Assembly (NCBI GenBank): GCA_963920665.1
Contig: OY987265.1
Coordinates: 5,275,001-5,339,000, forward strand
Reading direction: 5' to 3'
DNA from: Straminergon stramineum
Taxonomy: Eukaryota > Streptophyta > Bryopsida > Hypnales > Calliergonaceae
DNA: 64,000 nucleotides
Part shown: positions 1-12,799 of the stretch, piece after piece
Numbering within the stretch: position 1 is the first letter of the stretch
Layout of the letters: each line of letters opens with the position of its first letter
Position numbers and translations under genes: made by a program
The notes under the pieces: model-generated
Database searches by the model: none
What the model was told of the DNA's origin: nothing
Seen by the model: only the letters and a program-made list of their open reading frames with translations

Positions 1-3000
1 TGGAGTTGTATATTGAAATTCTACAATAGCATCAAAACAAATCCAAACAAATTAGTTAGAATAAAAAATCCATACACATAAAAATAGCAAGGTCCACAAA
101 AGATTTCAATTAACAAATATATTATAAATAATCTCAAACAAAGTTACATTAAATCTATCAACCAATTTCTACACAAATTTAGTATCACATAAGAATACAA
201 AAGTGACAAAATACCATATTCTTAGTCAATATTTGAAAGCAAAAGACATACTCTTAGAATTATAATTTGTAAATATTGCAAGAACAATTCTATTATAGAG
301 ATTATGCCTCAAAAGAACTAAAGAGAACCATATGCAAGACATTGTATCTCTCTCTTAGAATTCAAATTATCTACTAAAATATGGTAAGACATACACTAGT
401 GGATTGATCATTGGACAATGATCATCTTTCATGTGGACATCATATGAACAAGGAAATATTGTCATTCTCAAATAGTCAAATATACCCAACCATTCAAATA
501 TGTGAAAATTTAAATACTCCTCAAACATGTTGCAAGCTAATAATGAATCAAATTGAGAGAACCGTGTATCATTGGCCCCATATCAACACAAAGATAAACT
601 TGTCACTATTGTATATTTCATTTCATGTAAAATACTCCAAAAAAACCATATTACAAATACAATGTAGATGCTTGTACACAAGAAGTCCACTAGAAAATGA
701 TTAACATTCTAAAATACAAAACCATAGATAGTGGAAATTACATTTCAAACTACAACAAAAAATTAAATCTTCATCATTACATCAATACTCTTTGACATCC
801 TTGATTCAAAAGCATACTTCAATATTCTTAAATCTCTATCATGATATTGATTTTCACCCATCTACAAAATCCTTATCGAACTTTAGTTTAATAAGGGAAT
901 TAGCAACTCCAATCCATTAACATCCATTCTTGACCATTATTTAACAAAAATTTGCACTAGATAGCATCAAGATTGTTTTCCTAGCTTCTCAAAGCCATCT
1001 TACCTTCATGAGTACCAAGTCCATCTTTCCAAAATAGAAACAACATAGTAGTTGTCTAATTTTTAACCATAACTTGTGTTTAGAACCATATCATAGGAGT
1101 TCATTCAAACTTCCTTCAAAATCCTAAACTCTGAGGAGTTCCAACCAAAGTTTTTATTCAGAGAAAGGTGTGGTATCAAAATCACTATCAACTTAGGAAG
1201 GCTACACAACTTTCATCAATCAAGTGCTAGTATTCTTTTCAAATCAATCAAATGTTAGTAATTTTCTATCCTCAAATGACATATGCCTTTTAACTTGCAT
1301 GAAGATGTGAATTTCTAAAACATACAAACATAGCTAAAGAAGGATAGAGTGTTTGATTTCCTTCAAATCCTTCAATGCATTCACATTCATGTTCTATTGA
1401 ACAAAGTGAACATGATGACAATTAATGCTTGAAGGTGATGTCTCCCAATTGGAAGGCCAAACCTATATCATTCCCTAATCTAAGATGGTTAGATATCCTA
1501 AAACAAAAATATATATTGGATTCTTCAATGGACCAACAACAAACATTTCAAACAACAAATGATATTAAAAATTTATCATTCCAAATTTAAAAAAATCATA
1601 ACTACTTGACAAGTTCAAAAAACATAGACAAATGCATGGATTTCTACCCGGAAAATGCGACATCGCGACAAATAGATGTCACACGACGTCCAATAGAGCC
1701 CTTGAGATGTCTAGTTGACTTTTAAGAAAATCATCAAAAATTTATGATTATGATATATTTAAGTTTCATTTCAATGAAGTGTCTCAATTTAATGAATACA
1801 TATTACATTCTAAATTTAGGTTCATAATTATAGTGAGATTTTAATTTTTCTGAGTTGTCAACAATGGACTTACACGATGGGTTGTGACGAGGTATCGACA
1901 CTTTGTCTAATACGACACGCGACGTCAGACGTTTTACACGACACCAAAACCCAAAGTTATGTCCAATAAGACAACCTTGGATAAAAGTGGTTTGTATGCA
2001 ACTTCCATTAGTTACTCATTATAATATTAGCACAATAAATATACCTCAAAACATCAACACATGCTTCAATGCAAATCCTAGTTACAAAACAATCATTTAT
2101 TAACCAAGGAAAAAACATAACAAAGTTGGATGAACAATCATGTACCAATTGCTATACAAAAGGAGCTTTGAATTCACATGATGTATTGTGTTCTCCAACC
2201 CCAAGTGTAATAACTTACTATACAATTTACACATGCATTTGGAAAAGGAAAATTTTAAGGTGGTTGCTATGGAAAATGTTCTACCCTAGGAAGAATTCAA
2301 GCCAATCCCTCCACCTAATATAATATATTAATTCATATTGTCTTATAAGTTGATAACCACTATGGAACCACTACTATTGCCTTTTTTTACTAGAATATAT
2401 GTACCAATAACTAACACTCCAAAGAATTAGTCAAATAAAATGATATGATTTTTTCATTTCTTCATAACTAAGTAAAGTGAAAACTCAATCCCTCAAAGGC
2501 AACATTTAGATAGTACAAAATAGGATTCAAAATTTGTTGGTAGCTAGTGCCAATTAATATGAACAAAATCAAAGAACATTTTCAAATGGAACATCTACAT
2601 TAATGTTGCAATTGGTTGTATCTATATTATACATCATGTACAACACTCACTATCCACAATCTCACAAACATAAACTCAATGAAGTTGCACATTGGAATTT
2701 CAAATGCAATGCCATACTTTTGAAGAAGATTACAAGTGCAATGCTTAACATAGAATTTGTTAGGGCATATCTTACCTTATAAATGATAAGACTTTTAATC
2801 TCAAGCCACGTCAAATCTCACTTGGCAAGTAGCTCCTTCCAAATAATTCACAAACCTTTTTCAATGCCTCTCTTTCTACCCTAAGACATTCTTTTGATCA
2901 ATAGAGTGCTCAAAAAGATATAAATAATTTCAAGGGATTTTTCCACCATAGACATCTATTTTTCAATGGATGAAATCACTGAATCGCAACAAAGTCTCGA

Positions 3001-4080
3001 ACAATATAGTCCCTTTCAATGAATGAATGCTTTTGGATGAAAAAACTATTCCAATTCATGTTTCATCCACGTCCATGGTAGTATATTGTTGCATCACAAG
3101 AGACCAAGAATAAATGAAATAAGGAATCTTGCTTTCACCACCACTCTTCCCCAAAATTCATAACCAAATGTTTCCAATGTTGCTATAAATGTACACACTA
3201 TGCATCAACTAGCTTGGTGAGAGGTCTAAATCCTCCATCTTTGCAACCATTCACAAAGTTGTTATTCCCTACAACATTGCAACCATTCATTTTGTTGAGC
3301 CAAATTCTTTGACCAATTGGCAACTAATCAACACATACTGTGGGACTCAATGTGAGGGAATATTGTATTCAGCATCTTCAACTAGGATAAAGCAACAACC
3401 CTCGATTGACATATTTTTACGGAACAACAATATGAAGGTAACAAAGAACAATTCAAGTATTTCCCCTAGAGTTGCTATACAATTGGGCAATGCTTTGCTA
3501 GGGGTATCCAAAAACATTGTCTGAACTATAGTGTCAATCTATTCCACTATATCTAACGATTTCATCTTTTAAATATATTAAAGTATGTTTTCACAAAATG
3601 TGGTTTTAACTACCTAAATTAATAATGTATCAGGAAAAAAATTCATCACAATCAAAAAAATTTAAGAATTTTTAATGAATTTTTTAGTTGAAAAAGCTAG
3701 TTTCATCCTATGTACCTAGAATCTTCAATAACAAACATTTGGAATATCAAATAATTCTATTTTAATATCATATTTGGATATGGCTTATATTTAGTGGTCC
3801 AATATATAAAATAATTTATATTATTATTAATAAAAATTTAATAAATTATGCACTATGATGCCTACAAATCCCCCCAATTTAGCAATTTTTCTCACCTTTA
3901 TCAATGGATCCAAAAAAAAATTTAATTAAGAAAAAATTCATCAAGAATATACATTTTGATCCCCTTGAGATGACAAGAATTTTTTTATTCATATTAAGGT
4001 CTTCTTGATTGATCAAAATGAAAAAATTAGACAAACTTTGGAGATTTTGAACAAAATCACCTAATTAATGTGTCCAAAAA
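1..4080. other. AT-rich spacer, no gene recognised
   Basis: No open frame here exceeds about 100 codons and none resembles a known protein family. I see no splice-linked exon series and no clear inverted-repeat element. The stretch from about 2,780 to 3,520 has a slightly more coding-like texture and could be a very decayed retroelement, but I could not identify any reverse transcriptase, integrase or gag motif. Confidence 0.5.
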
Positions 4081-5220
4081 GTGATACTCCGAACTAACCA
4101 TTGCCCAACTGCAAGCAAAGCTTGCTGTAAGCTACTAAAACCTACTTGCAACAGAAGTGCCAAACCCAAGAGCCTACCGAATCTAAGAACACATGTACCA
4201 ACACTTGCAAAGATCACTCACACAGAATCCCAAAACGACACCCTAAGACTTGCTGAAATGCTTGTTCAAGTGCCACCCAAACCCAACCAAGTCTGAAGCA
4301 GTCTCTTGCAGGTAAGTTAACCACGCTCAAACTCACACTTGAACGCATTGAAGTGCGCATACCTGACTGCCGTGAGGATCCAAACAGCAACTGCGGTCGT
4401 CCCTCTCGCTTGCAAGCCGCTCCAGCGACGAAATGACGCAGCAGAGAAGAACTTGACAGGCAAGGACAACGTAACATGTAACAGAACAGGTGCCTCGTCT
4501 CAACCTACTTGCGTGCATAAGCTCGTAGAACGTAGCTTCGGAGACGCCAGGGCTCGAGAGCTGCCAACAAGCAGATGCAAAACAGATGCAGGGGTTGCAA
4601 GAGTGCAAAACTTGTAGGGCCTGGTGGAAACGATGAAGGCTTCACCACTGAAGGGCCAACCGGGAGCCTGGGACGGTGGTGGGGTAACATCATAAGCTGT
4701 GGTCAGGAGTGGCTATAGCCATTGCAGCCGCCCCACGTGAAGAGTACTGTTGAATAAGGAAGACGTGAGGGAGACGACTCTCTGTGTCCCTACTGCGTAG
4801 GAATAGCCATAGCCAGTGTGAGAAGGAGACAGGGACAGGTGGGGTAAGCTTACTGTAGCTGCGGCAAAAAAGAGAATCTGTCTGTCTGTATTAGTTAGCC
4901 GTGGAAAAATTCTCACGAGAAAATGTCTTCCAAAACTATAATTTTCTAGACGTGCCACAAAAGTAATTGAGAATTTTTTTAAGGAATTGCTGGTGTGCGG
5001 GTACATTTGATTGAAAGTCTTTCCTCAACAGCGTTTGCAGAGTTTTACAACGTCGCCGGGAAAGTATCCCCAGCTGGCGCGGTTCCCCATATTCAACTGG
5101 TATCTCGAAATTCAACTGGTGTAAACTTACCTACTCCTGGTCTTACAATTCTCCTACAAATTCTACCAGTCAGTTCTCGTTTTCATTGATTCGCAAAGTA
5201 CACTAAGCTTCGGTTCAATC
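4081..5220. other. GC-richer island, unassigned
   Basis: This stretch is clearly richer in G+C and CpG than the DNA on either side. It has short overlapping open frames on both strands (for example 4,339-4,617 plus and 4,333-4,608 minus), none of which I recognise. A CACGTG box is at about 4,734. It could be a promoter with a non-coding exon, a gene fragment, or part of a gene whose other exons I could not join. Confidence 0.35.
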
Positions 5221-5855
5221 GTACCTATTATGGTTTCTATGCTCGTGGCAAACATTCTTTTCATTTTTTTAACGCAAGAAGGACGGGTCCATGACCAGTG
5301 ATTTCAAGCCTCACCATGATCGCTACCATTTTGGAAATAGATATGAATGAAAAAAGAATTTCTATTTATTTTTCAGAGATGAAGTCATATGTCCATTACA
5401 AGTCATTAAATTTCCAAATTTGGGTGTGTGGTGGTGGGAGTTTTGAGATTTCTGTAATTTTTTTAAGAAAAAAATTGAAGAAAATTTGTATCAAATACAC
5501 AATATATTCAAAAGATCTGAAATTTTCATCAATGATGTATACCACAGTGTATAACATCATAATATAAACCAAAGTTACCATGACACTCTGAAAAAAAACC
5601 ACTAGCAAACCATGGTTATAGGTCCAATATAATCCAACAATAACCATGGACCTGTTGATTTCTTGGGTTATATTGCTATGGAATACTGCAAATTTTTGAA
5701 TTTTTGAAAATTTTCAATTTGAGTAAAAACTTCCTTGGTTAAGCTTCATTTCATTAGAAGAACTCAAATTCAAAAAGTATCATTCTGGTTACATGGATCT
5801 GGCAGCAGTTGAGCGCATTGCATCAAGTCAGATTGCAACTTCTCTGCCTAACTTA

Positions 5856-5901
5856 GGATGGTCATGAACTTGAAGAAGCCCATTGTGGTTCATGACCATC
5901 C
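5856..5901. repeat. Perfect 14-bp stem-loop
   Basis: GGATGGTCATGAAC at 5,856-5,869 is followed after 18 bases by its exact reverse complement at 5,888-5,901. It lies 25 bases left of the TTAA element at 5,927. No function can be inferred. Confidence 0.7.
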
Positions 5902-5926
5902 TGGCTTGAAACATACTCTGTATTAT

Positions 5927-6296
5927 TTAACCCTTGAAGGACGCTGCGGACGTTTTTTGTCCGATGGATGACAAAATTTTCATCTGCAGGATGTAAGAAG
6001 CCCGTTTTTCATCCATTTCAATTTTGAAAGTGATCGTAGAGTCGTGCTGCATCATATAAGGCAGAAAATAATGTCATTGACTTCTTTCATATTTTTAGGT
6101 AGCTTATTGAGTTCACAGATTCATGTACACAGTGTTGGTTCTTTGCTGCCCTCCTTGCAAATTTCCATGAGGGCATTATGGAATGATCACTTATACAACT
6201 CATGAATGGAGCTTTTCCTCGCGGTCAGCCCTGGCACCACCTACTGTTCACAGCCCGCTTTTGGCCACGGTGACCCGCCCGTCGTTCAAGGGTTAA
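5927..6296. mobile_element. TTAA-flanked piggyBac-like MITE, A subtype
   Basis: The element is bounded by TTAA at 5,927-5,930 and 6,293-6,296. The left end reads TTAACCCTTGAAGGACG and the reverse complement of the right end reads TTAACCCTTGAACGACG, one mismatch in 17. The interior includes a TCCGATGGATGAC motif and has no usable open frame. Its closest relative in the window is the 230-bp element at 21,027. A TTAA target and ends starting CCC are the signature of the piggyBac superfamily; the assignment rests on the ends only. Confidence 0.8.
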
Positions 6297-7028
6297 GTGT
6301 AGTTCAGCGTAGAACTGACTTTCACATGTAGCATTACAGATTATTGTTTGCAACTTCTAAGGTAACAGGTGCAGAAACTGCCCATTTAAGAGCATTTTGG
6401 CTTAGGATGCCTTCTGAGCTGATCAAAGCATTTTCTAACAAATTTTCAGAGAAAGTAGAGACTAGAGAGAGAGACATCCATCACAATTTGATTTGTAATT
6501 TTCAGAGTTAAACTGTATTAGATATGATTTTTTAAAGATCATAGTAGTAGGGTGCTTTTTGAGTCCATAGGTACTGCCATAAAATGTCAAACACTTGTCC
6601 TTTAATGGTGCAAATGGAGTCCCAAAATGAAGGTGTGCTAACCTTAAACTGCACCAACATGGTGCATTTAATTGTCTGGGATGACACAAAGTCTCCCACC
6701 ACTCATAACTCCACATTATGTACACTGAAATTTTGTTAACTTCCTAATCTAATCAATCCCCAACCATTCCTGAAACTGTGCAATGAGAATCCCAAATTGG
6801 CACCAATACTTTGATAGGACATTTTTCAATCCTACCTAGGGACAATTCAAGTACACTCTAGGAACAGTTCTTAGAGTATGGGTAGAGTTTGCACCTCTTA
6901 CCATAGCAGTTATATTTGTAAACTGCTTGTGTTCGTTAAACTCTGACAAGTCAATTTAGTCTCTATAAGTTCTGAGCAGGTTGCAAGTGAGCATTTTTGG
7001 AAAATTAAAGAACTTTTTACCCAACTAG
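6297..7028. other. Spacer, nothing recognised
   Basis: AT-rich DNA between two inverted-repeat elements. The only open frame (6,462-6,725 minus, 87 codons) has no recognisable similarity and no splice context. Confidence 0.5.
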
Positions 7029-7030
7029 TA

Positions 7031-7572
7031 AGGCAAACCAACCCATGACAGACAAACTGTGTAATGCAATCATCTAGGAAAGCACCCATTAGAGTCTTAT
7101 ATCAACCCATGGTAGATTTTTGTGATAAATGAGATTAGGACTACATTAGGTTGATTTGTGTCCATAATCTTGTCTAGGGAGATGGTCATGGAGTTATTAG
7201 TGACTGTCATAGGGCACTTGCACCATTCAAGTGTAAATTGGTCATAAGAAGTTATTTTTTTATTTCTTCATGTCATGGTCATGTTAAGAAATGTTGTAGC
7301 CATTTTAGAAAATGTTGTGACTGCTCTAGGTGGTAAGATGACCATTATGGGAATCCTTTTTGCTGATTTGGGGTAGTCTACAGACTCTGTTGGGCTAATT
7401 GGGCTGTACACTTCAAAAATTCATAAAAAAATTCTTACTTTGTCCAAAACATAAAATTTCAATTGCTTCCTTCAATTCTCACATATGTCTATGTATGGAA
7501 AAAAATCTGAATCATTTTGCTAATGGCAACAGTACAGAACACTCATTCTGCCTGTCATAGGCAGGTTTACCT
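7031..7572. mobile_element. TA-flanked MITE, family P, copy 1
   Basis: A 542-bp element flanked by TA at 7,029-7,030 and 7,573-7,574. The left end starts AGGCAAACCAACCCATGACA; the reverse complement of the right end starts AGGTAAACCTGCCTATGACA. The interior shares a long stretch (a GGTAGTCTAC-like block followed by CACTTCAAAAATTCATA) with copies at 22,249 and 63,160. It has no coding capacity. A TA duplication fits Tc1/mariner-type (Stowaway-like) non-autonomous elements. Confidence 0.8.
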
Positions 7573-7696
7573 TAGGTACTTCTGCATTGGTGTTGAAAAT
7601 TCAAAACCATGGTAAACTTATTGCTATGAGTGTGCTGAAAATGCTTTTCCAGCAGTATTGATACAAGGCACAAAATCCAGTTTGAAAAATGGCCTC

Positions 7697-8170
7697 AACC
7701 AATACCCTTAAGGACACTCAGAATTTATTAGTTTTCCTTCATACTTGTACTCGTTGGGACTCCAAAATTACCAAGTGCTTTTCCAAACAGTGTAATCTGT
7801 AACTTACTTGGTAGTTGGTACCATACATGAAGGCGTAAAGAAACAGCATTGGTGAAACAGTGATTGGCTTCTCACTTCCCCATGTGAGCCAGGGTGTACT
7901 CAGAGCTTATCTGGTCTGGCAGACTTTTGAATGCAAGAAAAAACATAGGAACCAATGAATTTCAATTACTGGCCAACAATTGATCAAACTTTGGAAAATT
8001 TGAATTCATATTTGGAGTCAGAGACTTCAGAGTTACTTGGATGGGCCATGAAACACAAAACTGAGGTCCCAATAGAGAGGCCACAATTTTATGTTATCCC
8101 CTATCATCCCCATAAGGTGTAAAAAAACCAATATTAGATGATTGGCCATCTTAGGTGGTTGCCTAGATGG
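7697..8170. repeat. Dispersed repeat SKJ, copy 1 (internal deletion)
   Basis: Bases 7,697-7,953 match 8,419-8,664 at roughly 85-90 percent by eye (block S). Bases about 7,955-8,170 match 11,090-11,325 (block J). The middle block K, present in copy 2 at 10,672-11,090, is missing here. No open reading frame of note; family unknown. Confidence 0.7.
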
Positions 8171-8420
8171 TTAACCCCTCAAGGCCCAAGCAGTTTTTGT
8201 ACTTCTTCACAAATTTGAACTTTGATTGACAATATGCATTGTACACCAAGCTTATTACATGATGTCAATTGTACTTTTGAACTTCCCCATCTAATATGAA
8301 CATCATAATATGAAATTCATTCAGATATACTTCTTAAAATGTAGGAAAATGAAGTTATAACTTTGACTTGTTGAACACGTGAGAGGCCCAAAACAGGCTC
8401 CTTGGGCCTTGAGGGGTTAA
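8171..8420. mobile_element. TTAA-flanked piggyBac-like MITE, B subtype
   Basis: A 250-bp element with TTAA at 8,171-8,174 and 8,417-8,420. The terminal inverted repeats are perfect over 20 bp (TTAACCCCTCAAGGCCCAAG). It sits exactly at the junction between the two SKJ repeat copies. It is non-coding. Confidence 0.88.
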
Positions 8421-11325
8421 CCAATACCCTTATAGATCTTTAGAATTTATTAGTTTTCCTTCATACTTGTACTCGTTGGGACTCCAAAATTACCAAGCGC
8501 TTTTCCAAGCAGTGTAATCTGTAACTTACTTGGTACCACACATGAAGGCGTACAGAAAAAGCATTGGTGAAACAGTGATTGGCTTCTCACTTCCCCATGG
8601 GAGCCAGGGTAGAGCTTATCCTGTCCGGTAGACTTTTTCAATGCAAGAAAAAACTTAGGAACTAAGGCCCGGTTTATATTAGACCTGGGGTCCGATGGAA
8701 GGCTGGCTGGAATTGCCTTCAATGTGGCCCTCAATCCGGCCCCAGGTTCTCCATCCGGCCCTAGCTAATGTAAAGCCCTTCGGCTGGATTCCAGAGCCTA
8801 ATTCTTTATTCATGTGTTCTTCAATTTTCTTAATACTCAATTAAAAAAAATGTAAAAATACACATTTTTTTCCTTTATCTTCCTTTCTTTCCTTTAAATT
8901 TTTCTTTTTTTCTTTTTTTCTTTTAACTTTTTTCCCTTATTAATTCTATTCCAAAAATAGAAGAAAGAGTTTTTTTTACTTTCTTTTAATCTTTTCCTTT
9001 CTATTCCTATTTATCCTATTTCAAGATGAAAAAAATGGAAGAGAGAACTTTTTCCTTTTTTTGAAACTTTTCATTTCCCTTCCTATTTTTCTATTTGAAA
9101 AAAATATTTTTTTACTTTAATTGAACCTTTTCCATTCTCTTTCTACTTTTGCATTTTTTTTAAGTCTTTTATATTCTTTTTTGGAACCTTCCCCTTTTTC
9201 TTTCTATTTCTTTTTATTCTTTTTATTTTTCAAAATCATACTTAAATGAACTCAAACTTCATTTTTATATACATTTTTGGATTATTTGTTTATTATACAT
9301 TGAGCCACATTCTCTATTCTCTTATTTTTTTCAACATGGTGACTATTCAAAGGCATAATGTAAATCAATAAATGCATAAGGTAGTTTGCTCTAAAGTTGA
9401 TAATGACACAAAGGTACATTTTGCTTTCTTCAGTGTACTAAGAATGTTCATTGAACGAGGTGATTACTTTTAGTGACCATTGTGTTTCAACTTCAAAATT
9501 TAGGAAGTGCTTACGCAAAGGTCCAAAAAATATGAAATGACTTGAATTAGATGCCAAATTCGATTTTATTCCTACTACAATTTGTTGAATTTTTTTTGAA
9601 AGAGTCAAACTTCCTTGTAAAGGCAATTAGATCTAAAATGGTTGCTTGAAGAGCTAACTACCTTATTTTGGAAAAACTATTTTGGAACATAGAAATATAA
9701 TATGGTATCTAAATATCATGTTCTTTGGTGTACATGAACTTTCTTTCAAAAGCCAACAATAAAATAGAAAATTATGAACAATCCACTAATGGTAACTTCT
9801 TGCAAACTGGAAATTTAATTTATTTCAAATAGTTAAACAATATAAAATCCTTTTTTCATTTAACTATTTGAAGTTAATTTAATTTTTTAAGAAATTATTA
9901 AAAAATTTGATTGGTAAGCCTACCAAGCCTTTCTTAATCATGACTTTCTCGAACTAATTAAATACTGTATCAAGAAATATTAATAAATTACCAAAGCACC
10001 AAATTAAGAAATGCTTGGTAATTAATTTAATTTTTTAAGAAATTCCCAACCTACACGAAAATTAAATTAATTACAAATCCTTATCGAGAAATCAAGAAAC
10101 ATTTGGTATTTCATTGAATTGAATTTGGCTGGATGAAACAACCTGAAGGCTTCTTTTTGACTAGCCTTTTGGCTTGGTTGCTGTACTGGTTCTTTTTAAT
10201 GACAATGGGTCCTCTCATTTGTTTCAACAAAAACAAACAAAAACTAAAAACTAAAAAAACTAAATTGAAGGCTAGACAGGCAAGGCTAAACAGGGAACCA
10301 AACAGGCAGATAGGGAAGTAAGAAGTACAATGGAAGCGTTTGTAAGAAAAATATAAAAATAAAAATAATTTTCTCAAAATCAATGGTAGAGATTTGTATG
10401 ATCTAGCGGAGGAGCCCATTTCGGCCCCAATCTAGCCCTAGATGGGAGTTTGGGCCACCCAAAACCTCGTCCCGATTGTTCCCTTGGGGCCGGAAGGTTT
10501 GACGCCAAAACTATGCCACCTAAGGCAACACGTAGGATGAGTTGTAGTTCAATCCGGCCTCAAGTATAAAGGCCTTGGGCTGGATTTGGAGAAATTGAGT
10601 GATCCTATTGGTTCAAACTTGGAGAGTTCCGGCCGGCCTTCAATCCAGCCCCAAGTATAAACTGGTCCTAAGGTAGGAGGCTCTGAAAGGGAGTAGGCAT
10701 TTAGAACCACCCATGTAGACTTGCCTATAATGGAAGCGAGGTGGTCTTCAAATGGACCTTCTATAGTCATTGAATGGATTGGTAAAAAAATATTATTTGT
10801 TGCAAGAGTCAATTATTCTCTTTGCTTTCCCCATTTCTCTCTAGAAGTTGCAAGTGAACAATTTATGGAAGACTTGGGGTCACAACTAGAGGCCTATGAT
10901 TCATCTTATTTGAAAATTCATAAGTAATTCCAAAATGTTTCAAAAAATACAAAATGACTTGTGTTACAATCAGAATCTATTTCTCTTTGTCTGAAAAATG
11001 AGCTAAAAATAATTCCATTTGAGAAACTACATGAAAAAGGTGGACTAGCCCTTAGATGGTCCTTTCATGAGCCTTCTACTATAATGAATTACAATTATTT
11101 ACCACCAATTGACTACCAAACTTTGGAAAATTTGGAATTCATACTTGGAATCAGAGACTTCAAAGTTGCTTGGATGGGCCATGAAACACAAAATTTAACT
11201 TAGGTCCCAATATAGAGGCCACAATTTTACATTATTCCCCTACTATCTCCATTATTAAGGTGTAAAGAAAACAATACCAGATGAGATCTAGCCTAGGCCA
11301 TTAGGTGGTTGCCTAAAGTCCGAAT
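8419..11325. repeat. Dispersed repeat SKJ, copy 2 (interrupted by 2-kb element)
   Basis: Block S lies at 8,419-8,664. Blocks K (10,672-11,090) and J (about 11,090-11,325) resume on the far side of the element at 8,666-10,668. Removing that element and one TAA gives a continuous S-K-J unit of roughly 900 bp. Block K recurs alone at 28,763-29,162. Confidence 0.65.
8666..10668. mobile_element. TAA-flanked Harbinger-like or foldback element, 2.0 kb
   Basis: The left end reads GGCCCGGTTTATATTAGACC and the reverse complement of the right end reads GGACCAGTTTATACTTGGGG. TAA is duplicated at 8,663-8,665 and 10,669-10,671. Both ends also carry several copies of a CCGGCC/AATCCGGCC-type submotif. The middle is AT-rich, including a pyrimidine-rich run at about 8,830-9,240, and has no transposase frame. 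Three-base TAA/TTA duplications with GG..CC ends fit PIF/Harbinger elements, but the end similarity is imperfect, so the superfamily call is tentative. Confidence 0.55.
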
Positions 11326-11455
11326 TTCGAGGATGGAAGTGCAAGTTTGTATTGACAATAGAATTAATGGTAAAGTGAGTGCAATGTGGGACCAAGAGCC
11401 AAAGTTTGAGAAAATAATAGGACAAAACTCCTTGGAGCATCAAAACTAAGGTCTA

Positions 11456-12797
11456 TAGTAGAACCACCCATTACTAGCCACTTAACCCCTAAAGGACCAA
11501 ATGGTGTTTTTTGGCAACATAGCGGTTTGGGACAGCTCACTACGAATGGAATTTTTTTTTTTTTTTTCTTTGAATTTTTCACAAAACATATGCCCGAGGA
11601 GTAGCTTTAAGACCCAACAATTTTCAAAACATTTGAATATATGGTTAAAAAGTTATTGTATGATATGTTGTTTTCATTGCTTGGTGGGCAACCCGGACAA
11701 CAAAAAAAACTTATTTAAAATTTTTTTTTTTTTAAAATAAAAATTCAAAATTTATTTTCTAGACTTATATATACATGAAAAACTTTGAATCATTCCATTT
11801 TGATTTATGAGATGAAAGTTATGAAGAGTTTTAGTTGTGGGTAGTTTGTGGGTAGTAATGGAATCTCTACTCTAAAATAAACTTTGAAGACCTTTATTTA
11901 ACCCAATTTTCAATATTTTTGTAAAAAGATAAAAGCATGAGGTGTAGATTGTTTATTACAAAATTATCAGCATTGGGATTGTCATTTTTCAATTCCGCAA
12001 ATAAATTATTAAAAATTTAGTATTTTGAATCATTCTCTACTTCTTTCTACTTACTAATTTTTTCCTATATGTTGTACAATTCCAAATGATCTAAAAGTTT
12101 TCAAGAATGTAGCCAACATGACTAGGAAAATGAATCCAAAGAGTTACAACCCTTTTGGACATTTTTTCATAATGATCTGACCATGTGAAGTGCAGCTGCC
12201 CGGATTTTCGCAGGGCAAAAAACTAGCTTTTTGTCACTTCAAATGCTAATATCTTGAAATCCTAGATGGTGGAAATTTCTGAAATTTTTTCCGCATCTTT
12301 ACAAACCAGCATACTACAATATCCTATAGTTACATTTGTCCAAAAATGTATTTTTTTCTAAAACTTCGTACTTGTACTAGAGATGACAATTTTGGAGGGT
12401 TTTTGGTGAAAACATAGTGAAATACCTTTAGGGGTTAAGCATTTTGTGCATGATCTAGAGTAGTAGAAGGCATTGTTAATTTTTTGCCCTGTAGAGAGAT
12501 GGAAATGATGGGTGTTGTCAAATTTTCATAATTTTTTTCCTTAAACTCAAATTATTATGAATTTTAGAAGCCAAAAGTTAGCATACACCCATCCCCAACA
12601 CACATATTCTTCCATCACTCCTCGTCTAAAGACTAATTTGGCTCTCAAAATGAAGTACATATGTGATAACAGTGATGACTATAAGATGGTTGGAAACCAA
12701 CAAATTAATGGTTAGTTATCAATCATCTCTCTGTTGAATTTCTCAATACCTATAGATTATCCATGGAAGGCCTGGTTGGTAATTGGTGGTTCTACCA
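11456..12797. mobile_element. TA-flanked MITE, family O, copy 1, carrying a nested element
   Basis: The ends are TAGTAGAACCACCCATTAC (left) and, reversed, TGGTAGAACCACCAATTACC (right), with TA at 11,454-11,455 and 12,798-12,799. Removing the TTAA element at 11,482-12,438 (and one TTAA) leaves about 389 bp, matching the other two copies (386 and 387 bp). It is non-coding. Confidence 0.85.
11482..12438. mobile_element. TTAA-flanked piggyBac-like element C, nested in family O
   Basis: A 957-bp element with TTAA at 11,482-11,485 and 12,435-12,438. The inverted ends match for 14 bp (TTAACCCCTAAAGG). It lies 26 bases into a family O element whose other two copies have a single TTAA at the same place (23,987-23,990, and 22,743-22,746 on the opposite strand), so insertion at TTAA with duplication of TTAA can be read directly. 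Its last ~250 bp resemble those of the elements ending at 19,004 and 20,222. No transposase frame. Confidence 0.92.
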
Positions 12798-12799
12798 TA

